Below are positions 23,163 to 34,032 of a DNA stretch of 64,000 bases, piece by piece. The stretch is taken from NCBI GenBank assembly GCA_944474755.1, contig OX104113.1, forward strand, positions 25,238,432-25,302,431, given 5' to 3'. The notes beneath the pieces are model-generated. The model saw nothing but the letters and a program-made list of their open reading frames with translations. It was not told the DNA's origin and did no database searches. Source of the stretch: Limnoperna fortunei. Its lineage: Eukaryota > Mollusca > Bivalvia > Mytilida > Modiolidae. Numbering within the stretch: position 1 is the first letter of the stretch; every line of letters starts with the position of its first letter. The position numbers and the translations under genes are program-made.

Positions 23163-26149
23163 GTTTTCTTAAGGAACATTATGAAACGGCGATGTTTGAA
23201 ACGCAGAATGCATATTTATTAATATTACGAAAGAAGATTAATTAGATTACAAACTTTTCAATTAACTCATTTTTATTCCAGAAAGTTTTGCATTTCTATT
23301 TTTTAATTCTTGATCATTCTTCTTTCAAAGCAGAAATTGTTAAATTCGCGTATTTATCATAGTAAAATTCAATTGTCAATAGAGTTACGCACATTCATCA
23401 GTTTTTAAACATAAAGACGCTGGACCGGGAACAGCGGTGACATCTGGTAATTTTCAAAAAGAGATAATTCACTATTGTTTCCCAATCGCTGCCAACCAGT
23501 TCCAAATTCTTTTATGTACCTTCGAAATCATGCATTTTTAGTGGGGGTTCAAAGGGAAGTCTTTCCGTAGATAGTATTAATGAAATGATGGTTATATTTT
23601 TCATCGAAAACAACACTAACAAAGATGCTAAACTTCTGACTGAAAGTCGTTAAGAAAAAATACTTAAGTACCACCAAGATAAGCAAAACCCACTATTAAA
23701 AATTTCCCACCGTCGATTGTCAGCCGACATGAAAACACCCCGTTTTTGCTAGAAAGTCAAGCATTTCTGCGAATTTGTGTGAATCCACAAAAGTTCATAT
23801 ATTTAAATATTGTAACTGAGAAGCAAAATGTCACAGAAATTTCGTGGTGCTTATAAAGTTAATAAGGAAAGCCAAAACTGTCATATGTATTACGTATTTT
23901 TTGTGTTTTTGGGTTTCGTCATTAAGTTATTTGGCTGCATTGTACGTGGTTGTAGTATTGTGTTGTTTTACATCTATTATTAGTAATTTGTTTTGCGAGA
24001 ATTGAATTATCAGCTTTGGTATTGCATCGAGTGCTAGTGCTTTGTACGAGATGCAATGCCAAAGCTGAGAATTCCATTCAAGCGAAACTAATTATTTAAT
24101 AATTATAGTAATTTTATCTTTGTTGCTTACGGCCCTGAGATCTAAGACAGCAGTTTTATGTGAAAGCTTATTCGGGTCACATTATGCGAAGAGAACAAAA
24201 TCAAAAACAAATCGGGGTAACAAATTAACAAATTAATAAATTAATTAAAAACGAATACTAATCGTAGCCATGGTTTAACAAATCGAGCCATAAATTAACA
24301 AATCAGGGAAGCTAACACTGTCTTCATAGATCGTTGCTACGGATTAACAAATCAAAACGTTTCCATGTGGTTTGATATACGTTATTCGTTTATCTTGACA
24401 TCACGTAGTTCGATCTTTATGTTGTGTGATTCAGAAATTATGTTGATAACCACAAGCGTTACAAATATGGCCACCACGGTTAATAAAATCTGCCGAATAC
24501 AGAATAAAAAAGATGACAAAAAGTCGTGACAATTCAAAGAAAACAACGAGGTTAGAATTTGTATTTGATTGGCACCACCGTTGATACCAATGAAAGAAAA
24601 CTATCATTGAGTCCCTAGGTATGTGAACCCTTCAAAGGCATTACTAAGAATTAACAAGCGCGACAGTCATCAATTTGAAAAGTGAACCAAATCCGATCTC
24701 GATCCATGTTTTGAAATTCTCATAAACATTTCCAAATTATTAAATGGTTTGGTCTAAGCTTTCTCAAGTTATGATGTGGAAAACACACAATTTACTATTT
24801 TCGACATTAAAAGGGGTCATAACACCTGAATTATTGTAATGAAATCCGTAGAATTCGAACTTGATCTGTTTTAATGGTTCTAAAACATTTCCAATTTTCA
24901 AAATGACTTTATCAGGGCCTTCTCAATTTATCGTTCATACACCAATTCGTTCGAATGTTCGCGCAGGCCAAATCTGTGAGCCCTTGATGCTATCGGCTGG
25001 CGCATAAAAACATTTAACGATTACACAAAAATATGGCCGCAAGGTTTTTTAAAATTACACATTACACAAAAAAAATAATCATTCTGATGTCCGATTCCTC
25101 CCAACATTTAAGAAATTATGCACTTTTTACCTCCGTAGGATTTCTTGTTGATTGCCTTCCACCATTACTTAAAACAGTAAAAAGTTAACTGCAGACACGC
25201 CATTCCCTGGGGCGGGATGAGTTTGTAGGGAATCGGTTAACATCGGACAACTCGTCTCCACTCCAACGTACATTGGCTGTATATGATGCATTGATTATCA
25301 ATACTTATGGCACGCAAAAGTCACATTTTGTTTACAATTTGAGTATAAAGAAATTTTAAATACAATGGCTGGCTAATGATTTAATAGCCTAAGATATACA
25401 TGTATGTGATAATGACTCTTTAACAATAATTCAAGAGAAATACTTTATAGTGAGCGGCTTACAATCGGTTAATAGACTCTATGCTATTTTTATGATCGAT
25501 TTGTAAACCTAAAGTAATCTTTGTTTATTTGAAATGTGTTTTACGCCACTTTCAGCGAATCTTTCGGCTATATCATGATTTATTTAGGTGCGGAAAGTCG
25601 TAAATTGACAAATATTAAAAAAACAAGTACTATCTTTAAAAAAGATATTCGACGCATTTAAATCTTAGAGATGTATGTAAGGTAGAACGGAAACTGAACA
25701 AACAACAATAAGAAAAAAAAAATTTTTTAAATTAGCAAACGAAATAAAGAGACAAGAAACATTTACGTTTTTTTTTCATTGATGTGTGTTTGGGGTTTAA
25801 AAAATTAACGTATTGCGAACTGTATCCAATCAAAAAAGGATATAATATAAGAAGGTTGATACATTCATGGATTTAAAAAAATTTTTATTCAACAATAGGG
25901 TATTATCAAAAAGAGACTTAGCAATTAGAGCTCCATCCCCTGTCTGCACGTGAATGACGACGGACGCAAAGAAAGAAGATAGGCATTAATGGCTTTAAAA
26001 ATCATAGAGCTAACAATAAAAATATCTAAATATCCCCAATGAAAAGCTCTTTCAGAAGTTAAAGACCACAATGGTAAATAAAAAAACAAACCTTTCTATG
26101 TATATGTCGGAGTTGTAAATTTTTTCTTGTGATGTATCGTATATATTAA
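23163..26149. other. No gene seen; AT-rich with one hairpin
   Basis: No ORF of note and no family motif on either strand. Short TTAACAAAT-type phrases recur between 24220 and 24350. The only structured item is the palindrome at 23978-24100. Confidence 0.6.
23978..24100. repeat. Long imperfect palindrome / hairpin
   Basis: About 50 bp are repeated as an imperfect reverse complement around a loop of about 17-20 nt. The best-paired core is CAGCTTTGGTATTGCATCG (24011 on) against CGAGATGCAATGCCAAAGCT (24048-24067), with one G-T type mismatch. The core would fold to a ~65-nt stem-loop of microRNA-precursor size; it may equally be a small foldback transposon. Confidence 0.75.
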
Positions 26150-27155
26150 CTCGAAAACAAGTTAGTTAACATTTTAAAATTTTAAAACAGTATCTATTTT
26201 TCAAATAAATTTCATAAGCAAATATGTACTTACATGCATCAAGTAATATTCATTCACATATTGTATTCATTACAGTTCACTATTTTAATAATTTGCCTAT
26301 CTTTTGAAATGGAAACTTCTTAGTAAAATATTTCAATTAGAATTATTAACATGAACACAAAAAATGTCAATTCAATGCTAATACAATGTGAATTGAAATC
26401 GGTAATGTGTAATGTGTAATGTGTAAGCAATACCAAAGGGGGGGGGGGGGGAAATAAACCGTATAGGTAATTGAGGTCCAAATAAATAATTGCAAAGAAA
26501 CAATCAGTGATTTTTACTCTTAATTTTATGTGCTGTGTGTGTATAGTAAATAAAATGTGTTATCAAAACACTGTGTCTCATTCAAGTCATTAGGCGTTCT
26601 GATAATTACAAATTACCTACTTAACTTTGTGTAGGATCAATTGTATGACAATAATTTCACTCGAAAACAGTTAACATTTTAAAATTTCAAAACAGTATCT
26701 ATTTTTCAAATAAATTTCATAAGCAAATATGTACTTACATGCATTAAGTAATATTCATTCACATATTGTATTCATTACAGTTCACTATTTTAATAATTTG
26801 ACTATCTTTTGAAATGGAAACTTCTTAGTAAAATATTTCAATTAGAATTATTAACATGAACACAAAAATGTCAATTCAATGCTAATTAAATGTGAATTGA
26901 AATAATGTGCAAGGTGTAAGCAATACCAAAAAGGGGGGGGGGGGGAGGGGGAAATAAACCGTATAGGTAATTGCGGTCCAAATAAATAATTGCAAAGAAA
27001 TAATCAGTGATTTTTACTCTTAATTTTATGTGCTGTGTGTGTATAGTAAATAAAATGTGTTATCGAAACACTGTGTCTCATTCTAGTCATTGTTCTGATA
27101 ATTACCAATGACCTACTTAACTTTGTGTAGGATCAATTGTATGACACTAATTTCA
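26150..27155 (+). repeat. Tandem duplication of a ~500-510-bp segment
   Basis: Copy 1 is 26150-26659 and copy 2 is 26660-27155; both begin CTCGAAAACA and end in AATTTCAC. Each contains a poly-G tract (about 26438-26451 and 26934-26950), a TGTGTGTG patch and the same unique flanks. Copy 1 has a three-times repeated AATGTGT that copy 2 lacks. There is no coding potential. Confidence 0.93.
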
Positions 27156-27765
27156 CGATAGTGAGAAAGTGTTTCAGGCGGTCAAATGAAGAAAATATGG
27201 TGTACATACATCACCGGCGAGAGAATTGTTTACAGAACGATGGTCAACAAAGCAAATATAATTCTACCCCAGACGAAATGCGCAAAAATTACACGACAGA
27301 TGGTTTTTTCATGTAATTATTATTTATCAGCTCTGAATGGCATTGTTTTGGCATACAAATAATTCTCTAAAGTTTAAAAACAACAGGCTGCTGGAATAAT
27401 ATTTGGGAAATGCAAACAGGGATGCTTGTCAGAGTATACTATAGTAGATTGTTCGAACGCAGAATGTTTTACTATTTTTGTCCAATCAGAATGCAAGCTC
27501 GTTTTTAATAACAGTACGTTACCATGGGTAAGCGTCTTTTAGTTCAAAGGTCGCAATTCGAAAATATACCGACACAATAGGAAAAATACTAAAATAGACT
27601 ACATTAAAAGAAAAGTTAACCTTATTGTTTGTGTTGCCAAACACAAATGGACTTAAATTATTTGACAAGTATACTTATTAATTTGACGTAGACTTAGCGT
27701 ATCTGACAAGTAAACTTAGCTCTAATAAGTACATCACGTTTTAGTATAAGAAGGAGGCATGACGT

Positions 27766-28055
27766 TCTACTAATTTAGGGGCCTCGGTGGCCGAGTGGTC
27801 AAGGTAGTTCGTTTACTATTGATCACGTGGTCTGTCAACACTGAGATTGCGGGTTCGATTCTCACTGCAGGCAGGGTGTACTCGACTCCAATCTTAATTG
27901 ACAAGGATTGCCAGTTTTCCTACCGCAGGTCGGGGGTTCTCTCCGGGTACTCCGGCTTCCTCCCCCAATAAAAACTGGACGCCATGAAATAGCTGAAAAA
28001 TTGCTGAAAGTGGCGTTACAACACCATTCAAACAAACAAACAATCTACTAATTTA
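27766..28055 (+). mobile_element. tRNA-derived SINE with 12-bp target duplications
   Basis: The SINE body is 27778-28043, flanked by perfect duplications TCTACTAATTTA (27766-27777 and 28044-28055). The head is tRNA-like with an A-box region GGTGGCCGAGTGGT (27787 on) and a B box GGTTCGATTCT (27852-27862), the internal RNA polymerase III promoter. The A-box region resembles the Leu/Ser tRNA class. A central GC-rich stretch (CCGGGTACTCCGGCTTCCTC) resembles conserved central domains of metazoan SINEs. The tail is ATTCAAACAAACAAACAA, probably borrowed from a partner LINE. It is complete and the duplications are identical, so insertion is fairly recent. Confidence 0.9.
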
Positions 28056-28065
28056 AAAATTATAA

Positions 28066-28127
28066 TTTTCACGTCCTGAATATAGCTGAACTATTGCTTA
28101 CATCAATCAATCAATCAATCAATCTAA
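28066..28127 (+). repeat. SINE/LINE tail fragment with (CAAT)n
   Basis: CGTCCTGAATATAGCTGAA followed by a short stretch and five CAAT units. The same sequence occurs inverted at 30246-30310 (GATTGATTGATGG ... TATATTCAGGACG), so this is the 3' tail of a second interspersed repeat family. Confidence 0.7.
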
Positions 28128-28173
28128 TAAGTACACGTCTTCTTGTCCGATAAACAAGTAATTGTCAGATGCA

Positions 28174-28212
28174 CATGTGTGTGTGTGTGTGAGGGTGTGT
28201 GTGTGTGTGTGT
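28174..28212. repeat. (TG)n microsatellite
   Basis: TG dinucleotide repeat interrupted once by GAGGG. Confidence 0.9.
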
Positions 28213-28966
28213 CAGATACAGAAGTCTACTTGTCATATATATAACTCATATCAGATACACTTATCAAATACCCCTTGATTTTTAAATATTTTCCCGACGC
28301 AGTCTGTATTATATTCACTTTTTACCCTTTGACCTCATGACACTTCACCTCTCGAAAAAAGCAAGTCACGTGATCGTAATTCTGTTTGTTGATTAGTCAA
28401 AAACCAACTGGATGGGGTTCGGAACAGGGTGGTAAATTGGCAATTCACCTTTCAAATTTTGTACTATTATTATTAGATTTTGCCGTCTGTTTGTTTATAA
28501 AATTATTTTATAGTGTAATTTAAGTATTAAGAACGATAGAGATGAGCTGCAGTTTGTAAAATTTTGTATCAAACTGTTAAATATTTTTTATTTGAAGTAC
28601 AGCGCATATTAACACGCTGGATTTTTGCTGGCTTTTCTGCAATGGAGTGTAAAAAAGACGGAAGAGAAGAAATTTTAATTTATTTCTTTATTAAATACAA
28701 ATTAACAATCATTTAATATACATGTTGATATTTCAAACCTGTGGAGAAAGTAATGTCTAAACACAAAATAAAGATTAAACTACATAACTTAAAGATAACA
28801 CCACACAACGTAAAGATTAATTGGTTCTTACATACGTTCTTTGAAAGGTAAAAGCCGGATGGTCTTTCACGAGTGACATACAAAAATTATGTCACGAGTG
28901 GAAGATAACACTGGCTTTACCAACAGAATTTCTTCGAAAACCAACAAGTCTGATATGACGTGTTTT

Positions 28967-29979
28967 TATACCCCCCGCAAACTTTTTATACCCCGCTCGA
29001 CAGAGTCGGGGGTATATAGTGGCCCTCATGTCCGTCCGTCCGTCCGTCCGTTCGTCCGTCCACATTTGGTTTCCGGATGATAATTCAAAAAGTTTACATC
29101 CGATTTGAATGAAACTTTGGGATATTGTTATATATCAGGTTGGTAAGAAGCCTATCGATTTTGGGGGAAATCCGTCAAATTTCAAGGTCATAGTCCACGA
29201 AAAACGTTAGAAATTTTAACAAAAAGTTGTTTCCGGACAATAACTCAAAAAGTTTACATCCGATTTGAATGAAACTTTGGGATATTGTCATATATCAGGT
29301 TGGTAAGAAGCCTATCGATTTTGGGGGAAATCCGTCAAATTTCAAGGCCACAGTCCACGAAAAACGTTAGAAATTTTAACATAAAAGTTGTTTCCGGACA
29401 ATAACTCAAAAAGTTTGCATTCGATTTGAATGAAACTTTGGGATATTGTTATATATCAGGTTGGTAAGAAGCCTATCGATTTTGGGGGAAATCTGTCAAA
29501 TTTCAAGGTCACAGTCCACGAAAAATGTTAGAAATTTTTACAAAAAGTAGTTTCCGGAAAATAACTCAAAAAGTTTTCATCCGATTTTAATGAAACTGTA
29601 AAATATTCTTATATATTTTGTTGGTAAGAAGCCTATTGATTTTGGTGGAAATCCATCCAATTTCAAGGTCACAATCCACGAAAAACGTTAGAAATTTTCA
29701 CAAAAGCGGGGGTATCAGCGATCCCTAGATCGACTTTGTCTATTTTTTATTTTTTTTTTTGGGGGGGGGGGTATATATAGGAATCACCCTGTCTGTCTAT
29801 CCACATCCCTTGTAAGCGCAACTCCTCTTAAACCGCTTGATGTAACATAAAGGAAGTACATTATATGTAGATCTTCATGAAGTTTTTTTTGCCTCGGATA
29901 TCATTAAGGGGAGATTTAGACTTGAAAGCGTAGCGGGGGTATCGCTTTGTGAGCGTGCTCACAGTCCACACTTGTTTTA
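28967..29979 (+). mobile_element. Tandem-core element with TACCCCC ends
   Basis: Left side TATACCCCCCGC and a second TATACCCCGC with a local hairpin (CCGCTCGACAGAGTCGGGGG), then a (CGTC)n tract at 29034-29063, then four 160-bp repeats. A G-rich restart lies at 29761-29778. The right side has GCGGGGGTAT and the hairpin GTGAGCGTGCTCAC (29949-29962), ending CAGTCCACACTTGTTTTA. The 3' end closely matches that at 23142-23157 although the cores differ. It belongs to the same structural class as the element at 21751. There may be two nested or adjacent insertions, given the internal restart. Confidence 0.65.
29070..29705 (+). repeat. 160-bp tandem repeat, 4 copies
   Basis: TTCCGG plus AATAACTCAAAAAGTTT-type phrases recur at 29071, 29231, 29392 and 29552, so the period is 160-161 bp. 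The fourth copy is the most diverged. A 63-codon ORF ending in a Pro/Val/Arg run over the (CGTC)n tract is spurious. Confidence 0.95.
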
Positions 29980-32900
29980 GACCACAACTATGGTAGAAGC
30001 TGATTTATGTATGAGCAAAACGCAACAAGGAGGGCGTTTCTTGAAGGGCTGTTCATATTACAAACCTTAACTCCCACCGTAATCTTTTGCATATTTATCT
30101 TAAAAATAGCGACGTGCAATATAATTATCCATTGCAATATATTGTGTGTTAGATTGACGGTACAGCCATTTAATCGTGAAAATGGTGTTTGCTATAGAAT
30201 ATTTATATTCTAAATGTACCGTAATTTTCATATTATAAAAAATAGATTGATTGATGGATGGAATGTTTGCTTTACGTCCAGCTATCGGTATTTCAGCTAT
30301 ATTCAGGACGATAACAAGTTAACAAACAATAAATAAATAAAAAAGGTATACCAAAGGAAAACAATGCCACTGGAAAAATAGGGTGTATGGGTAGGGGCGG
30401 AAGATTTTGCCTTTTAATGCGGCTACAACGAGCCTACTCTTTTTGTTACTTCTATTAAAGGGCTGTTTATTGTGGAAGGAGCGTGGCACTCTCAATACAC
30501 GTTATCCACCGTGGCCCGCGTTCAGGCTTGTGTATTGACGTGACAACCCAACCCCTCCCCCACCAACTAGTGAGCATCCGCTATCCGCAACCTGGGCACG
30601 CGCTTGGCAGCTCTTTGGGTTGAGCTCTGTAAGTCCCTCAAAGTATTGTCCCAGCACATTAAAATAGAAATAATTCAGGAGACAGTGGGTAATCATTGTC
30701 TACAAAGTGAACTATTTATTAACTTTCATATAGTGTTATCCCTTTAATATCTGTCATCCAATGAGAACGCCTGGAACAAAAACATTGTTATTTTAACGTA
30801 ACAGCGACCTTTTTTTCATTCGTTTTAATTGAAGCGCATCAGAACGAATGTTGTCGAATTTTAGCAAAAAAAAATCAAACAAAGAAACAAAACAAAACAA
30901 AAACCAAACAACAATTCGAATATGATTTAAGATTTGTGACCCCTATGCAAGTCATTACAAAACAGAGATCTGAACAATGTCAATAAGACAATAACGAAGT
31001 CAAATTGTTATGCGCTGACCATAAAACAAAATTATTTTACTTTAACTTATCCACAAATAACACTGAAGAACTATACAGTCCTTTTTTCATGTTGAATATA
31101 ATCACAGCCCTTGCAATAATGTCAACGAGTTTAATTAGCTACAACATTATAGTTTCTGTGAACATTTTTTTTATTGCGGCAGAGGTAAACAAAATCAAAG
31201 TAGCTGATGCTACAATTTCATCATGCAATCAAAAAATTTCAAAGTTTCTAAAGATTTCAGTTTTTGGTGATCTGACAATCCTGCTAAAACAGCCTATCTA
31301 AAAAGATAATTACTAATAGTAGAAATAGTCTTTATTTAATTAGATTGTTGTCTCACGAAAAATTATTTCAAATGGTCCTGTATCCTAATCTCGTTTATTA
31401 TATCGGTGCTGATGATGAAATGTTTGATTTAGACACATCTTTGAAAAAGCTGTGCTTACGTACCGGCACTAAAGAAACCAGCGTAGTTTGGACAATCATG
31501 CCTCCTTTTACGACAAAAATCATCTCTGTTTTCAAGTCTCTGAAACATAGACTACGTATCTCCCTATGTCAAAATTCACATTTGCCACACAAGTAATTTA
31601 GCTTCTCCCATATTTATAGATTATTTAGTCTTTATTTAAAAGGATTAAACAAAACAAACTAATTGATCAATTGATTTCACATTTCAATAGTATTTCACTA
31701 AACTATAAAAACAGATAATCATTTTCATGTTAAGCTGTGTATCGTCTGCAATTTCCGGAATAAACAAATCTTACTACAAAATTTAGTTTTCATACTGAAA
31801 TTTAAATTTCGCTTATGGTTAAAAATAAGAGAGCAGAGTTCAAGACTGAATTTTCTTGGTATTTCTAAAATTTGGACCGAGTAGTGGGCGGAGTTTATAG
31901 AGAAATCTCAAGCTTGTTCGGCAGAGGTGATACCCCTTAGAGTAGTGTTACGCAGTATGGAACAGCGGATATGACTTCGGCTCCGGAGATGCCAGATTGC
32001 GTTTTCAAATAACATCGATATTTTTGTTTGTAGCGTAACATAAATAATCGGACGACTTTCTCAGTTTGGGGAGCGAAATTTTTTGCAATATATTGTTTTT
32101 TTCTATTTCGATAAAATATGTGCGTTCGTTCGTGTCCGTCATACAAGAAATTGATTCGATATCGTCTAGTAAAAAAGAATATTTTAAAGTTTTTAATTTA
32201 CGATAGATATCGGCCGAGCAAAATAGTTCATGTATGAGTATTTACTTTTAATTTATAAATAATCTACGATTTTTATTTCTATAGTCGGAAATAGAATGTA
32301 GGCATGCGCTGAAATTAGGTAATAACCGGATACATGATAATAATTTAATGTTCTACAATAAATAATTCACTTTTTTTGGTTTCAAATAAGACAGTCGGAT
32401 CTTATTAAATATTCTTGAAAGCGAATTCTGGTCTAATTATGCATGTTGCTTAAGATTTTCAAAAGATTAAATATTTTATTAATATATTTTTTGTAAAGGT
32501 CATTACTCTAAACTTGAAAAAAAACACCGAAGAAAAACTACAACTTTTCTCTAATAATATTGTTATATTGGTGCTATCCCGATACATCTTTAATTTGTAA
32601 CTGTTCTGTATGTTGAGTAGATATAAAAGTAAAACAGTATTAAAATATACAATACTATAAATTACATATAGAAGGTAACATGCTTCATGCTACAGGAAGC
32701 CCCATTCATTTGTTGAAGTTTACTTTCAGTGTGTTACTTACTCAGTCTTTAGTTTTATGATAGAGGATAGTTTGATGAAAATGGGGGGGGGGGGCCAAAG
32801 GTTTAACAATTTTTTCACCGAAATATAGATAAAAGTAAATTTAAAATAACTGTGTTCTGACTATTAACAGCAAACAGGGTTTTTATTTTCATTATAGCGG

Positions 32901-33228
32901 TTGACAACACTGTAAAGAAAAACAGATAACTGCTAATGGTTGAAAAACAGTTAACAGTTGGTTTATTTTGTAAAAAAAATTAACAGACGTGTAAAAATGC
33001 CCCAACAACACACGAACAGAAAATATATTCCCCCACTTTTTAATCCTACTAAATAAAACATTCAGCCCATTGCCAGTGAATGTAAATGCAAAGAGGTGCG
33101 TTCCCGCTGGATTCTCAACCTGAAGGGATATACAATTCACTAGTTACTAAATAGTGGTCAAAAATGTTTTCAGAATAATCCTAGAGTTCCCGCCAACTAA
33201 ACTCTTTATTAATTGTTTATTTTTGTAG
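29980..33228. other. No supported gene; short repeat fragments
   Basis: It contains the inverted tail fragment at 30246-30310, an isolated GC-rich patch at 30500-30640 of unknown nature, and a poly-G tract near 32784. Two neighbouring plus-strand ORFs (31005-31301 and 31345-31596) have no recognised motif; the first has a hydrophobic stretch around 31100-31180. They could in principle be upstream exons of the STAND gene, but nothing ties them to it. Confidence 0.5.
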
Positions 33229-33255
33229 GCCTCACAAAGAGATCCCGACTTATTG
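33229..33255 (+). CDS. Candidate 27-nt microexon of the STAND gene
   Basis: It sits between a strong acceptor (TTTATTTTTGTAG, ending 33228) and a textbook donor (G|GTAAGT at 33256). Read in the phase that leaves one base to join the AT at the start of the 8.1-kb exon, it encodes LTKRSRLI plus a Gly codon split differently across the join, giving a continuous frame into DLTKTEIEHHIENG. All three frames are open, so frame alone is not proof. The splice signals and the phase match are the evidence. Earlier exons with the initiator ATG have not been found. Confidence 0.5.
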
Positions 33256-34032
33256 GTAAGTCATTTATAAAATAACACCAAGCTTATTAAACAAAACAAA
33301 ATACAAATTATAATTTATCATTAAACACAAAAAGATACACGTATAAACAACACTACCTATTAGAACGATAAAATGTATTACAGCTCCTTGGTAGTTTTTT
33401 TAATTAAAACAGTTAAGACTAGCATTTGTTTTGCATTTTTAAAGACACATATTTTTAAAATTTAATTTATGTTTACACTCGTATTTTAGATTTCAATACC
33501 AATTACATTGGGGCTATGAATTTTACGTATTTAGACCTAGATCTTAAATAAATGCCTCTTAAAAAAATATTCCTTCCGCACCACCCGCGTAAGTAGTAGA
33601 TATTATAGTGTCTACAACTTCTGTTATTTCTTGGTGGAGGATTTTTGTTTTGTTCAGAAAGGCTGTAAGTTGCTTAATGCATGTTTGCTAGAGTTTTTTT
33701 TTTTAAAAAACATCCCTCCACAATTTCTTGACTGAATTTTTTTCTGATAATTACGTCTCGCTATCTTCGGATTTACTTTTTAGTAAAGAGTAGTGTCATT
33801 CTGTTACAAATTATATTGAAAAAAGTTACAGATACTATAGTAATTTCTTGTTTAAAAGCAAGAACAGATCGTATTGGCTAAAACCTCACAGATTTGCAGT
33901 TACGTTACAGTTATTTTAAGTAGTTCAATTCATTTTCTCCTGAGCACGGTTTTGTTAGTTAATAGTAGGCATACTGGCTTAATAAATATTAACATTCTAA
34001 CATTCTTGTTACAAATCATGTAATTTTTACAG

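Noticed and set aside
27778..27870. Stand-alone tRNA gene
   Set aside because: The tRNA-like head is continuous with a SINE body and flanked by target duplications; no proper cloverleaf was confirmed.
21924..29705. CRISPR-like array
   Set aside because: The 146- and 160-bp periods are contiguous tandem repeats without spacers, in animal DNA.
30502..30696. Minus-strand 64-codon ORF in a GC-rich patch
   Set aside because: No motif; probably part of an unidentified repeat.
31005..31596. Two adjacent plus-strand ORFs as upstream exons of the STAND gene
   Set aside because: No splice or domain evidence connects them; kept only as a remote possibility.
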